DNA of 64,000 nucleotides, taken from Arcticimaribacter sp965277835. GTDB taxonomy: Bacteria; Bacteroidota; Bacteroidia; Flavobacteriales; Flavobacteriaceae. Under the pieces are notes generated by a model. That model worked only from the letters and a program-made list of their open reading frames with translations, had not been told where the DNA came from and ran no database searches. The translations under genes and the position numbers were made by a program. The stretch lies in the NCBI GenBank assembly GCA_965277835.1, contig OZ255841.1, positions 248,001 to 312,000 on the forward strand, given 5' to 3'. Positions 25,638 through 33,751 of the stretch are shown in pieces. Each line of letters opens with the position of its first letter. The first letter of the stretch is position 1.

Positions 25638-27005
25638 TTAAGGATTATCTAAATTAATTATTTTTTTATATCGTTTTTGTTGCATAAAGTTTTGAACAAT
25701 CGCCTGAGTATCACGGTTATTATCAATAGAAATCACACGTTTTTTAACAGCCTCTAAGGTTTTTATCTGGTGATTTAGTTTAAAATATCCATACCCTTTA
25801 AAGGTATTATCTTCTATTAGAATAAAACTTTTTTCGTCCACGCTTTTTCCTTTATCAACTATTAGCATATGTTTATGCGGATACTGCAAACGTTCCTCAA
25901 TGCCTAGAAGCCGCGTATTATACTCTTGTGGGGCTTCGTTTTCTAAACAGGCACCATTACATTTTTTAAGCCCATAGGCAAAGCAGGCGTTTTTTGTTTT
26001 TTTTAGCGATGTTAAATTTTCACATAGGGTAAATTCTTCAATCCAAAGTTCTAATTTTTTAGTTGCATCACTTCTATTTTTAAACACCTGAAGGTACGTA
26101 TGTTCTTGTTTAATATCTTCGATTATTAGTTTATGGTAGGGCGATGTAGTATCGACACGAATACCCACGTGATAGTATTTTTGTTTTAGAGCGCGGTTAA
26201 GTAGCGGTTGATTTTTTTTAATCTCATGCTGTTCTTTTAGTAAAGCTAAACATTCATTTCCGCTAAGTTCAAAAGAAACCCGAGCTAACATATTTTGAAT
26301 TTTAACCGCTTTTGGGCTGTCTTTTGTAAGGTGGTTCGATACCCTTTTTTTTATGTTCTTGCTTTTACCGATATAAATAATTTCTCCGTTTTTATTATAG
26401 AAATAATATATCCCTGTTTCGGAAGGTAGTTTATCAATAATATTTAAAAACCTAGAGGAACTCTTTTTTTCGTTTAGCACTTTTACATAAGTACTTATAA
26501 TTTCTTTGCTACTATCTTTTTCTAAAAGAAGTTTAAAAAGCTCCAGAGTTGCCAAAGCATCACCGTGGGCGCGGTGGCGTTCTGATATTGGAATGCCTAG
26601 AGAACGGACTAATTTTCCTAGTTTGTGCGACTTAGCATCGGGTAAAAGTTTTTTAGAAAGGTCCACAGTACACAAAGATTTTCTTTCGAAAGAATATCCC
26701 AAACGATTAAACTCTGTTTGCAAAATGCGATAATCAAAACTAGCATTGTGCGCGACTATAATGCAATTTTCGGTAATTTCTACAATACGTTTAGCGAGTT
26801 CATAAAACTTTGGTGCGTTTACGAGCATTTTATTATTAATACCTGTCAACCGTTGTACAAAAGGCTGAATGTCCCGCATGGGGTTTACTAAGCTAGATAA
26901 TTGATTTGTGATTTTTTGCCCATTATAGCGGTAAATAGCAATTTCTGTAATCCCTTCTTCGTTATACTTACCTCCGGTGGTTTCAATATCTAATATAGCG
27001 TACAT
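25638..27005 (-). CDS. DnaQ-like 3'-5' exonuclease fused to GIY-YIG nuclease domain
   Basis: A 455-residue two-nuclease protein. Residues 1 to about 165 form a DEDDh exonuclease (D6 and E8 in LDIETTGG, HNASFDYRIL, HRAHGDALAT). From about residue 195 a UvrC-like GIY-YIG domain follows (GIYYFYNKNGEIIYIGKSKN, with the NHLT segment after it). The last 170 residues contain CFAYGLKKCNGAC, resembling the cysteine-containing region that follows GIY-YIG in UvrC/Cho-type proteins. Such fusions are known and are thought to act in DNA repair. Which lesion it handles is unknown. Confidence 0.88.
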   Translation of the reverse strand: MYAILDIETTGGKYNEEGITEIAIYRYNGQKITNQLSSLVNPMRDIQPFVQRLTGINNKMLVNAPKFYELAKRIVEITENCIIVAHNASFDYRILQTEFNRLGYSFERKSLCTVDLSKKLLPDAKSHKLGKLVRSLGIPISERHRAHGDALATLELFKLLLEKDSSKEIISTYVKVLNEKKSSSRFLNIIDKLPSETGIYYFYNKNGEIIYIGKSKNIKKRVSNHLTKDSPKAVKIQNMLARVSFELSGNECLALLKEQHEIKKNQPLLNRALKQKYYHVGIRVDTTSPYHKLIIEDIKQEHTYLQVFKNRSDATKKLELWIEEFTLCENLTSLKKTKNACFAYGLKKCNGACLENEAPQEYNTRLLGIEERLQYPHKHMLIVDKGKSVDEKSFILIEDNTFKGYGYFKLNHQIKTLEAVKKRVISIDNNRDTQAIVQNFMQQKRYKKIINLDNP

Positions 27006-27013
27006 ATACCTTT

Positions 27014-27667
27014 TTAATTTCGCTCTCCAAAAATTTTACTCCCAATGCGCACCATAGTACTTCCGTGTTCTATTGCCAGTTCATAGTCTCCACTCATACC
27101 CATCGAAAGTTCTGTGGCTTCTGGATTATGCGTTTTAAGTAAATCGAAACATTGCTTAAGATTTTGAAACTCGCTTTTAATTTGCTCTTTATCTTTGGTA
27201 AATGTAGCCATACCCATTACCCCTTTAATTTTTATGTTAGGAAAAGGATTAGAGCTAAGATCTCCAATAAGTTGTTGTAGTTCGTCTTTGCTAAACCCAA
27301 ATTTAGTGTCCTCTTTTGCAATATGTATTTGAAGCAAGCAATTAATGATGCGCTTGTTTTTAGCAGCTTGTTTATCTATTTCTTTTAGCAACTTATATCT
27401 ATCCACACCATGAATTAAAGCCACATAGGGCGCCATGTATTTAACTTTGTTTGTTTGTACATGCCCAATCATATGCCATTGAATATCTTTGGGTAGTGCC
27501 TCCCATTTGTCGGTCATTTCTTGAATTTTATTTTCCCCAAAAATTCGTTGCCCTGCCTCATAGGCTTGCATTAGGTCCGAAACAGGTTTTGTTTTAGATA
27601 CGGCAACAAGGCTTATGTGTTTTGGTAGCGTAGATAAAAGTTCTTCGAGTTGTTTTTGGATATTCAT
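27014..27667 (-). CDS. yggS: YggS family PLP homeostasis protein
   Basis: A 217-residue TIM-barrel protein of the PLPBP family. The PLP-binding lysine is K25 in LVAVSKTKP; FGENKIQEMTDKW and WHMIGHVQTNK are the family blocks, and the C-terminal SMGMSGDYELAIEHGST holds the phosphate-binding loop. It has no known catalytic activity and maintains pyridoxal phosphate balance in the cytoplasm. It follows the dehydrogenase gene by 1 bp, in one operon. Confidence 0.94.
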   Translation of the reverse strand: MNIQKQLEELLSTLPKHISLVAVSKTKPVSDLMQAYEAGQRIFGENKIQEMTDKWEALPKDIQWHMIGHVQTNKVKYMAPYVALIHGVDRYKLLKEIDKQAAKNKRIINCLLQIHIAKEDTKFGFSKDELQQLIGDLSSNPFPNIKIKGVMGMATFTKDKEQIKSEFQNLKQCFDLLKTHNPEATELSMGMSGDYELAIEHGSTMVRIGSKIFGERN

Positions 27668-27668
27668 T

Positions 27669-28556
27669 CTATAAGAATTGAGACGCTACAGCAGGGTTTT
27701 TAAAATCCATACGGTAATCATAAAAACCTACTCCAGATTTGACACCCAAATTTCCAGATGCTACCATATTAACAAGTAGGGGGCAAGGGGCGTATTTTGG
27801 GTTTCCAATATTGTTGTGCAAGACTTGTAAAACGGAGAGGCAAACATCGAGCCCAACAAAATCGGCAAGTTGCAAAGGCCCCATAGGGTGTCCCATTCCA
27901 AGTTTCATCATCTGATCAATTTCTGTGACACCGCCTATTCCACAAAATAAGGTTTCGATAGCTTCGTTTAGCATAGGCATCAAAATTCTATTAGCAACAA
28001 AACCAGGGTAGTCTTGGGCAACTAATGGTGTTTTATTTAATGCTTTCGAAATGTCCATAATTTCATTTAAAATATGGGCATCGGTTTTATACCCTCGAAT
28101 CACTTCAATGAGTTTCATCACTGGGACAGGGTTCATAAAATGCATTCCAATAACTTTTTCGGGACGCTTGGTAAATGAAGCAAGTTTTGTAATAGAAATC
28201 GAAGATGTATTCGAAGCTAAAATGCAATGCTCAGGGGCGAATTTATCTATTTGCCTAAAAAGTTTTTCTTTTACGGTTATGTCCTCCGAAACAGCTTCGA
28301 CAACTAAATCGGTAGTGCTTAGTGCTTCGTTTAACTCTGTGGTAATATTAATACGGTTTAGAATTTCAGTTTTTTCCTCGGAATTAATAATGTTCTTTGC
28401 GCGTTGTCGCTCTAAGTTTTTATCAATTGTGGCTAACGCCTGTTCTAGTTGGTCTTTAGAAATATCAACTAGTTGTACATCAAAATTATGTTGTGCAAAG
28501 CAGTGAGCAATGCCATTGCCCATGGTTCCGCTTCCGATTACAGTAACATTTTTCAT
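27669..28556 (-). CDS. 3-hydroxyacyl-CoA (3-hydroxybutyryl-CoA) dehydrogenase
   Basis: A 295-residue enzyme with an N-terminal Rossmann fold (VIGSGTMGNGIAHCFA, from residue 6) and a C-terminal 3HCDH domain. The catalytic motif is GMHFMNPVPVMKLIEVI with its histidine, and SNTSS precedes it. It oxidises 3-hydroxyacyl-CoA with NAD(P), with acetoacetyl-CoA/3-hydroxybutyryl-CoA the most likely pair at this length. It sits between YggS and the Gfo/Idh/MocA oxidoreductase with 1-2 bp gaps. Confidence 0.92.
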   Translation of the reverse strand: MKNVTVIGSGTMGNGIAHCFAQHNFDVQLVDISKDQLEQALATIDKNLERQRAKNIINSEEKTEILNRINITTELNEALSTTDLVVEAVSEDITVKEKLFRQIDKFAPEHCILASNTSSISITKLASFTKRPEKVIGMHFMNPVPVMKLIEVIRGYKTDAHILNEIMDISKALNKTPLVAQDYPGFVANRILMPMLNEAIETLFCGIGGVTEIDQMMKLGMGHPMGPLQLADFVGLDVCLSVLQVLHNNIGNPKYAPCPLLVNMVASGNLGVKSGVGFYDYRMDFKNPAVASQFL

Positions 28557-28558
28557 TC

Positions 28559-29524
28559 TTAAAAGCAGTTTATAATTTGGTGCGCTACACGTAGTGCTTT
28601 CGTGGCATGAGACAAAGATACAATAGGCTCTGTTTTGTTGTTAATCGCTTCGGCAAAAGTATTTAGTTCTTCGAGTATAGCATTTGTGTTTTCTATAGCA
28701 GGAGGCTCAAAATAAATTTGCTTTTTTACGCCTTCGGCATTTTGCAAAATTAAATCGAATTCTTGAGGTTGTTTCGGGGCATCTTTCATTTTAACTATTT
28801 CGACTTCTTTGGACAAAAAGTCAACGGAGATATACGCATCTTTTTGAAAAAATCGTGTCTTACGCATATTCTTCAAAGAAATTCTACTTGCAGTTAAATT
28901 AGACACACAACCATTTTCAAATTCAATTCGGGCATTGGCAATGTCTGGAGTTTCGCTAATAATAGCTACTCCTGTACCACTTACGTGTTTAACTTTCGAA
29001 TTGACTATGCTTAAAATAATGTCAATATCGTGAATCATCAAGTCTAAGATTACAGGAACGTCAGTTCCTCTAGGGTTAAACTCTGCCAGTCGATGCACTT
29101 CGATAAACATAGGATTATCAATATGCTGTTTTATACTTTTAAACGCGGGGTTGAAACGTTCAACATGACCTACCTGCCCCCAAAGCCCTTTAGTTTTTGC
29201 TTTTTCTACAATTTCTTCAGCTTGGGCTACTGTTTGTGCAATAGGTTTTTCGATAAAAATATGCTTTCCTGAGTCGAGGCATTGTAGTGCTATTTCATGG
29301 TGGTAGAGTGTAGGGGTAACAATGTCAACAACATCGACTGCTGCGATTAGTTCCTCGCGCGAGCCAAAAGCAATATACCCTTTATCAGCGGAAAGTTTTT
29401 CAGATATTTTTTTATCAGGGTCATAGAACCCTACTAAATCGTAATATTCAGACTCTTGTATTAACTGAAGGTGTATTTTTCCTAAGTGTCCCGCTCCTAG
29501 GACTCCAATTTTTAACTTTTTCAT
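28559..29524 (-). CDS. Gfo/Idh/MocA family oxidoreductase
   Basis: A 321-residue NAD(P)-dependent oxidoreductase. The Rossmann motif is GVLGAGHLGKIH (residues 8-19), the conserved catalytic EKPIAQT lies near residue 93, and the C-terminal alpha/beta domain contains LDLMIHDIDIIL. The substrate is a sugar or sugar-like compound, not identifiable here. It is the first gene of a run (oxidoreductase, dehydrogenase, YggS, nuclease) with gaps of 2, 1 and 8 bp. The promoter box lies 32 bp upstream. Confidence 0.88.
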   Translation of the reverse strand: MKKLKIGVLGAGHLGKIHLQLIQESEYYDLVGFYDPDKKISEKLSADKGYIAFGSREELIAAVDVVDIVTPTLYHHEIALQCLDSGKHIFIEKPIAQTVAQAEEIVEKAKTKGLWGQVGHVERFNPAFKSIKQHIDNPMFIEVHRLAEFNPRGTDVPVILDLMIHDIDIILSIVNSKVKHVSGTGVAIISETPDIANARIEFENGCVSNLTASRISLKNMRKTRFFQKDAYISVDFLSKEVEIVKMKDAPKQPQEFDLILQNAEGVKKQIYFEPPAIENTNAILEELNTFAEAINNKTEPIVSLSHATKALRVAHQIINCF

Positions 29525-29555
29525 TCATTTAAATTGTAATGCCAACTAAGTACCT

Positions 29556-29563
29556 CAAAGGTA
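29556..29563 (-). promoter_or_regulatory. -7 promoter box of the Gfo/Idh/MocA operon
   Basis: The minus strand reads TACCTTTG (TAnnTTTG); the predicted leader is about 25 nt to the ATG at 29524. It is divergent from the pcm promoter 53 bp away. Confidence 0.45.
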
Positions 29564-29615
29564 CATTTTTAGATTTAAAATACCTTTAAGTTACTAATAT
29601 AGCTAATAATAATAT

Positions 29616-29623
29616 TATTTTTG
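29616..29623 (+). promoter_or_regulatory. -7 promoter box abutting the pcm start
   Basis: TATTTTTG ends 6 nt before the pcm ATG at 29629, so the predicted transcript begins essentially at the start codon. Confidence 0.45.
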
Positions 29624-29628
29624 GCGGC

Positions 29629-30279
29629 ATGAATACGCTTTTAGATACAGTTAAGCATCAGGGACAACGAAAACTCCTTATAGATAAACTAGCAGCGAAG
29701 GGAATTAAGGAGCAACGTGTGTTAAACGCAATGCTTAAAGTGCCTAGACATTGGTTTATGGATTCTGGTTTGGAAACACACGCTTATGAGAATAAGGCTT
29801 TTCCTATTGCTGCAGAACAGACAATATCGCACCCTTATACGGTTGCTTTTCAGTCTCAACTCCTCGAGGTACAAGCTGGGGATAAAGTACTTGAAATAGG
29901 TACAGGTTCTGGGTACCAAACTGCTGTTTTGTTGGCATTAGGTTTAAAGATATATACTATTGAACGTCAGCAAGAATTGTTTAAAAAAACCAAACGTTTG
30001 TTTACCAAAATTAATTTGCATCCTAAGAAAGCAATTTTTGGAGATGGGTATTTGGGAATGCCAGATTGCGCCCCCTTCGACGGTATTGTGGTTACGGCAG
30101 GTGCTCCTGTTACACCTAAGGCGTTATTAAAACAGTTAAATGTAGGTGGGCGACTTATAATTCCTATTGGAATTGAGGAACAAGTGATGACGCGTTTTAC
30201 TAGAAAATCTGAAAGTGAGTTCGATAAAGAAACCTTTGGTAGCTTTCGTTTTGTGCCTATGTTAAAGCATAAAAATTAA
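29629..30279 (+). CDS. pcm: protein-L-isoaspartate O-methyltransferase
   Basis: A 216-residue SAM-dependent methyltransferase that repairs isoaspartyl residues in aged proteins. The SAM-binding motif is VLEIGTGSGYQTAVL (residues 87-101); the PCMT signature segments AFPIAAEQTISHPY and FDGIVVTAGAP are present. It is cytoplasmic, single-copy and monocistronic. It is convergent with smpB, with 12 bp between stops and no hairpin there. It may be translated from a leaderless mRNA. Confidence 0.94.
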   Translation: MNTLLDTVKHQGQRKLLIDKLAAKGIKEQRVLNAMLKVPRHWFMDSGLETHAYENKAFPIAAEQTISHPYTVAFQSQLLEVQAGDKVLEIGTGSGYQTAVLLALGLKIYTIERQQELFKKTKRLFTKINLHPKKAIFGDGYLGMPDCAPFDGIVVTAGAPVTPKALLKQLNVGGRLIIPIGIEEQVMTRFTRKSESEFDKETFGSFRFVPMLKHKN

Positions 30280-30291
30280 ATTGAAGCCTGT

Positions 30292-30753
30292 TTATTTTTG
30301 ATACTTCTTCTTTACACGGTCTAAGTCCCTTTTATTGTCGCGGTCTTTTATTGTGTTTCGTTTATCGTATAGTTTTTTACCTCGACCTAAAGCAATTATC
30401 ATTTTGGCATATCCTCTGTCATTAATAAATAACCTAAGCGGAATTATTGTTAAGCCAACGTTTTTTACTTCTTTCTCTAATCTTTTTAACTCCTTTTTAT
30501 TAAGCAATAATTTTCTGGACGAACGTGGTTTGTGGTTATAATACGTTCCATAAAGATATTCTTCGATATACATATTAATAGCAAACAATTCACCTCTTTC
30601 ATTGAACTCGCAAAAACTCTCGGCTATCGATGCTTTACTATACCGTAGAGATTTAATTTCTGTTCCTGTCAATACAATGCCAGCAGTATATTGGTCTATC
30701 AACTCGTATTCGAACCGAGCTTTTCTATTTTCTATACTTACTTTTTTTTTCAT
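30292..30753 (-). CDS. smpB: SsrA-binding protein SmpB
   Basis: A 153-residue tmRNA chaperone with an OB-fold core: NRKARFEYELIDQYTAGIVL, LTGTEIKSLR, and the basic tail beginning RGKKLYDKRNTIKDRD typical of SmpB. It delivers tmRNA to stalled ribosomes. ATG at 30753 (MKKKVSIENRKARFEYE) is chosen; an upstream in-frame ATG at 30798 would add 15 residues not expected in this family. The ssrA gene itself is not in this window as far as I can see. Confidence 0.94.
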   Translation of the reverse strand: MKKKVSIENRKARFEYELIDQYTAGIVLTGTEIKSLRYSKASIAESFCEFNERGELFAINMYIEEYLYGTYYNHKPRSSRKLLLNKKELKRLEKEVKNVGLTIIPLRLFINDRGYAKMIIALGRGKKLYDKRNTIKDRDNKRDLDRVKKKYQK

Positions 30754-30927
30754 TGAGCGTAAAAGCAGATTATGGTAATACTTTTTTAAGCACTGCAATT
30801 TAAAGTTAAAATTCTATAAACTGCTAATCATAAAAAAGTATATTTTTTTATAATTAGTATATAGATGCCTATTCAAAAAGGGAATTAACAATCATTGTAA
30901 AAAATATTATTGATGTTATAACATTCT

Positions 30928-30935
30928 TATATTTG
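30928..30935 (+). promoter_or_regulatory. -7 promoter box of the YD-repeat lipoprotein
   Basis: TATATTTG matches TAnnTTTG. The predicted start near 30941 gives a leader of about 16 nt before the ATG at 30957 and excludes the earlier in-frame TTG at 30933. Confidence 0.5.
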
Positions 30936-30956
30936 GTAAAATTTAAACCTAATAGC

Positions 30957-31874
30957 ATGAAAAATTTAAGCCTACTTTTTTTATTACTTTTTATTGGTTG
31001 TGCAACAAAACAAAATAGAAAAAATGATTTAGAAAAACTCAATTTAAAAGGAAATGTAAAATCATTTACACACCGTAATTTTTATGCGGGTGAAAAGTTT
31101 GGCGAAGTCGTAAAAAAGGATGAAAAGTTATTTGAAAGGAGTTATAAAGAGTTTAGCAAAAAAGGGAATGAGTTAAAAAGAATTGTATATGACCACAATG
31201 GAAAGGCAGTATATGAATATACGTTTAAACGTGATAAATATGGAAATATAATTGATCAGAATTTTTATGATTCGGAGGGTAACTTAAAATATAATTTTAC
31301 TTTTAAATACGATGCTAAGGGAGATATAATTGAAAGAAATACTTATGAGAATTTAGATGGAGAGCTAAAGAAAGCACGTGTTTATAAGAATGAGTCCAAC
31401 GAAAATAAAATGGAGGCGACTGAGTATGATTTAGAGGGAAATTTCATGTCTAAATATGATGCTAAGGGAAACCTAATTGAAAGGGATTATCCTTCTCCAA
31501 TTGACTTTAAATTCAAATTTAAATATGACATAAATGGGAATAAAGTTGAAGAGAGCGTCTATTATTTAGACAATGAACAAGGTCGAGAAGGCGATTTAGA
31601 ATCTAAATCTAAATATAAATATGATGCTAAGGGAAATAAAATTGAATATGTTAGATTTGATTCAAAAGGTAATTTAGAATCTAAGGAGGCACATAAATAT
31701 AATGCTAAGGGAGATGTAATTGAAACAAGTGAGTATGGTGATGAAAATATTTTAAAAGAGGTATTTACATATAAGTATAAGTACGACCAAGAAGGCAATT
31801 GGGTAGAGCGTATTAAATTGGATAAAAAGGATGAACCATCAGAGATAACAGAACGAGAAATAACCTACTACTAA
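30957..31874 (+). CDS. lipoprotein with YD/RHS-like repeats
   Basis: A 305-residue lipoprotein (lipobox LFIGC, Cys15) whose mature part is built of about ten short beta-hairpin repeats of the pattern KYDxKGNxIExxxY (for example KYDAKGNLIERDY, KYDINGNKVEESVY, KYDAKGNKIEYVRF). These resemble single YD repeats of the RHS superfamily, but the toxin tip and autoproteolytic core of RHS toxins are absent. It is likely a surface or periplasmic binding protein. It stands alone on the strand, with the cupin gene 51 bp downstream. Confidence 0.75.
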   Translation: MKNLSLLFLLLFIGCATKQNRKNDLEKLNLKGNVKSFTHRNFYAGEKFGEVVKKDEKLFERSYKEFSKKGNELKRIVYDHNGKAVYEYTFKRDKYGNIIDQNFYDSEGNLKYNFTFKYDAKGDIIERNTYENLDGELKKARVYKNESNENKMEATEYDLEGNFMSKYDAKGNLIERDYPSPIDFKFKFKYDINGNKVEESVYYLDNEQGREGDLESKSKYKYDAKGNKIEYVRFDSKGNLESKEAHKYNAKGDVIETSEYGDENILKEVFTYKYKYDQEGNWVERIKLDKKDEPSEITEREITYY

Positions 31875-31925
31875 AACTACTGTGAGTAGAAGAAAGGTTT
31901 TAAAATAATTAATCTTATATAGGAT

Positions 31926-32753
31926 ATGATGAAGTATATAATAAAAAAATCAGCTATTATAATGTTTATAGTTGTAGGGGTTTGCTTTGAGGCAAAATCA
32001 CAAGAAATACCTTTAGGTAATTTGGCTCCTAATAATATAAATCATGAAGGAAAAGCGTGGCTAAATTTTTTAAGTAGGGCAGATTCTTTGTTTGCTCATA
32101 ATGTGGTTATGGCTACTTTTGAACCTAAGGCAAAACTCAATTGGCATAGTCATTCCAAGGGGCAACAATTAATCGTAATTTCAGGATTAGGGCATTATCA
32201 AGAGGAAAATAAACCTATACAAGTTTTGAAACCAGGGATTGTTATTAACTGCCCTCCTAATATAGAGCATTGGCATTCATCAACTAAAATTAGTAGCGTT
32301 ACTTATCTTGCTATTTACCCTCCTATCCCTACAAAATGGGTACGCGAACTAAGCGAAGAAGAATATGATAAATCTTTACTGAGAACACTTTTTGATGAAC
32401 TTGCTTCTTTTTCAAATGAGAAAAACATAAAAGAACAGGTGCTTAAATTCACGCCCAATGCGGTTGTAGAAACGTATAGAGAAGATAAGCTAAGTTCGAG
32501 TTATAGTGGACGTTTTGAAATTGAAGAAGGGGTTACTAGTTTTTTAAATCAATTTGAATCAGTACATTACGAAAATGATACTCATGAGGTTACAGTTAAG
32601 GGTAATAAAGCCGAAGGGTATGGCACGTCTAATGTACGCCTGTCGAACGCTAACGATACTTTAAATTATAACATCGAGTATTTCGATACGTATATAAAAA
32701 CTAATGGGACGTGGTTTATACAAAAGCGAGTTTCAAAGCGTACTAACAATTAG
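31926..32753 (+). CDS. exported cupin and NTF2/SnoaL-like two-domain protein
   Basis: A 275-residue protein with a signal peptide (residues 1 to about 25). A cupin_2 domain follows (residues 55-135) with metal-binding histidines in LNWHSHSKGQQ and in PPNIEHWH. The second domain (about residues 150-275) has the beta-sheet cone pattern of NTF2/SnoaL proteins (FTPNAVVETYRED, YFDTYIKTNGTWFIQKR). The cupin half looks like carboxymuconolactone-decarboxylase-associated cupins. The substrate is unknown. Confidence 0.75.
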   Translation: MMKYIIKKSAIIMFIVVGVCFEAKSQEIPLGNLAPNNINHEGKAWLNFLSRADSLFAHNVVMATFEPKAKLNWHSHSKGQQLIVISGLGHYQEENKPIQVLKPGIVINCPPNIEHWHSSTKISSVTYLAIYPPIPTKWVRELSEEEYDKSLLRTLFDELASFSNEKNIKEQVLKFTPNAVVETYREDKLSSSYSGRFEIEEGVTSFLNQFESVHYENDTHEVTVKGNKAEGYGTSNVRLSNANDTLNYNIEYFDTYIKTNGTWFIQKRVSKRTNN

Positions 32754-32783
32754 CTTTATATTATAAACATTTCCTTGCTTTAC

Positions 32784-33677
32784 TTACAAAAGAGCGCTCA
32801 AATGTTTTTTAAAATATGTAGCGCTATCCTCAACGCTTTGCATAGAAGAATGCGCAAAGTTTCCGCCTTGTTCAATATAAAAATAGTCTAAGCCCGAAAC
32901 ACCTGGGCTGGGCAATATTTTTGTGTAATCGATAGAGCCATTACCTAATTCGGTATAATCTCTAGTCTTAATATCCATATCTTTAATATGCCACATTACA
33001 TAGCGTCCTGGTTGTGCTGCTACAAGTTCTTTTGGAGTTTTTCCTGAATGTACTGCCCAATACATATCCATTTGCAATTTCACTAAATTTGGGTCTGTAC
33101 GCTCCATAAGAATATCGTGCCCTGTTGTGGTGCCATCCCATGGCTCAAACTCATACCCATGATTGTGATACGCAAACCCTAAGCCTTGGTTAGTTACTCG
33201 TTCCGCAATTTTATTGAGCATATCTGCTAAACGCCTAAAGCTCTCAGCATTTCTGTAGGATGGATCTATCCACGGCCAAGTTATATATGCCGAATTTAAG
33301 TTTTTAGCGCATTGGATACAGCTATCGACAAAACGATTTAGTTTAGACTCCGAAGCATCGAAATAATCCGAAAAGCCATAATGCCCACTTGTTACGGTTA
33401 GCCCTAAGTCATCTAATATTTGTTTAAACTCTAATGTTTTAAAACCATATAAAGTTTCTTTTTTTGCATTATAGCCATAGGCTTCAAAATCTTGATACCC
33501 CATTTTTTTCAATGCTTTTAATGTGGTAATAGGATTTTTTTCCATTACATCGCGTACTGTAAAAAGCTGTAATCCCAGTTTATATTTTTGTAAACTAGAA
33601 AAAGATAATTGAGGTAAGCCTAATGCAATAGCTGTGCTAAGTAATGTTGTGTGTCCTATGAAGTCTCGGCGTTTCAT
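32784..33677 (-). CDS. sugar phosphate isomerase/epimerase-like TIM barrel, exported
   Basis: A 297-residue AP-endonuclease-2-like (xylose isomerase-like) TIM barrel. The leader MKRRDFIGHTTLLSTAIALG has a twin-arginine-like motif, suggesting Tat export. Metal-site segments are visible as FAYHNHGYEFEP, LQMDMYWAVHSG and MWHIKDMD. Such proteins act on keto-sugars or related polyols. It is convergent with the cupin gene and has its own -7 box 6 nt before the ATG, predicting a leaderless transcript. Confidence 0.82.
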   Translation of the reverse strand: MKRRDFIGHTTLLSTAIALGLPQLSFSSLQKYKLGLQLFTVRDVMEKNPITTLKALKKMGYQDFEAYGYNAKKETLYGFKTLEFKQILDDLGLTVTSGHYGFSDYFDASESKLNRFVDSCIQCAKNLNSAYITWPWIDPSYRNAESFRRLADMLNKIAERVTNQGLGFAYHNHGYEFEPWDGTTTGHDILMERTDPNLVKLQMDMYWAVHSGKTPKELVAAQPGRYVMWHIKDMDIKTRDYTELGNGSIDYTKILPSPGVSGLDYFYIEQGGNFAHSSMQSVEDSATYFKKHLSALL

Positions 33678-33682
33678 AAGAC

Positions 33683-33690
33683 CAAATATA
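33683..33690 (-). promoter_or_regulatory. -7 promoter box abutting the TIM-barrel gene start
   Basis: The minus strand reads TATATTTG; its last base lies 6 nt before the ATG at 33677. Confidence 0.45.
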
Positions 33691-33751
33691 TAAATATCTT
33701 AGGTCTTACAAGATTGTTTAAGCAAGTTTTAGGGAATTGACTTAGTGTATA

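Noticed and set aside
30824..30855. AT-rich inverted repeat upstream of the YD-repeat lipoprotein as a terminator or operator
   Set aside because: It is made only of A/T runs with a mismatch, and could arise by base composition in this AT-rich gap; no gene reads toward it closely enough.
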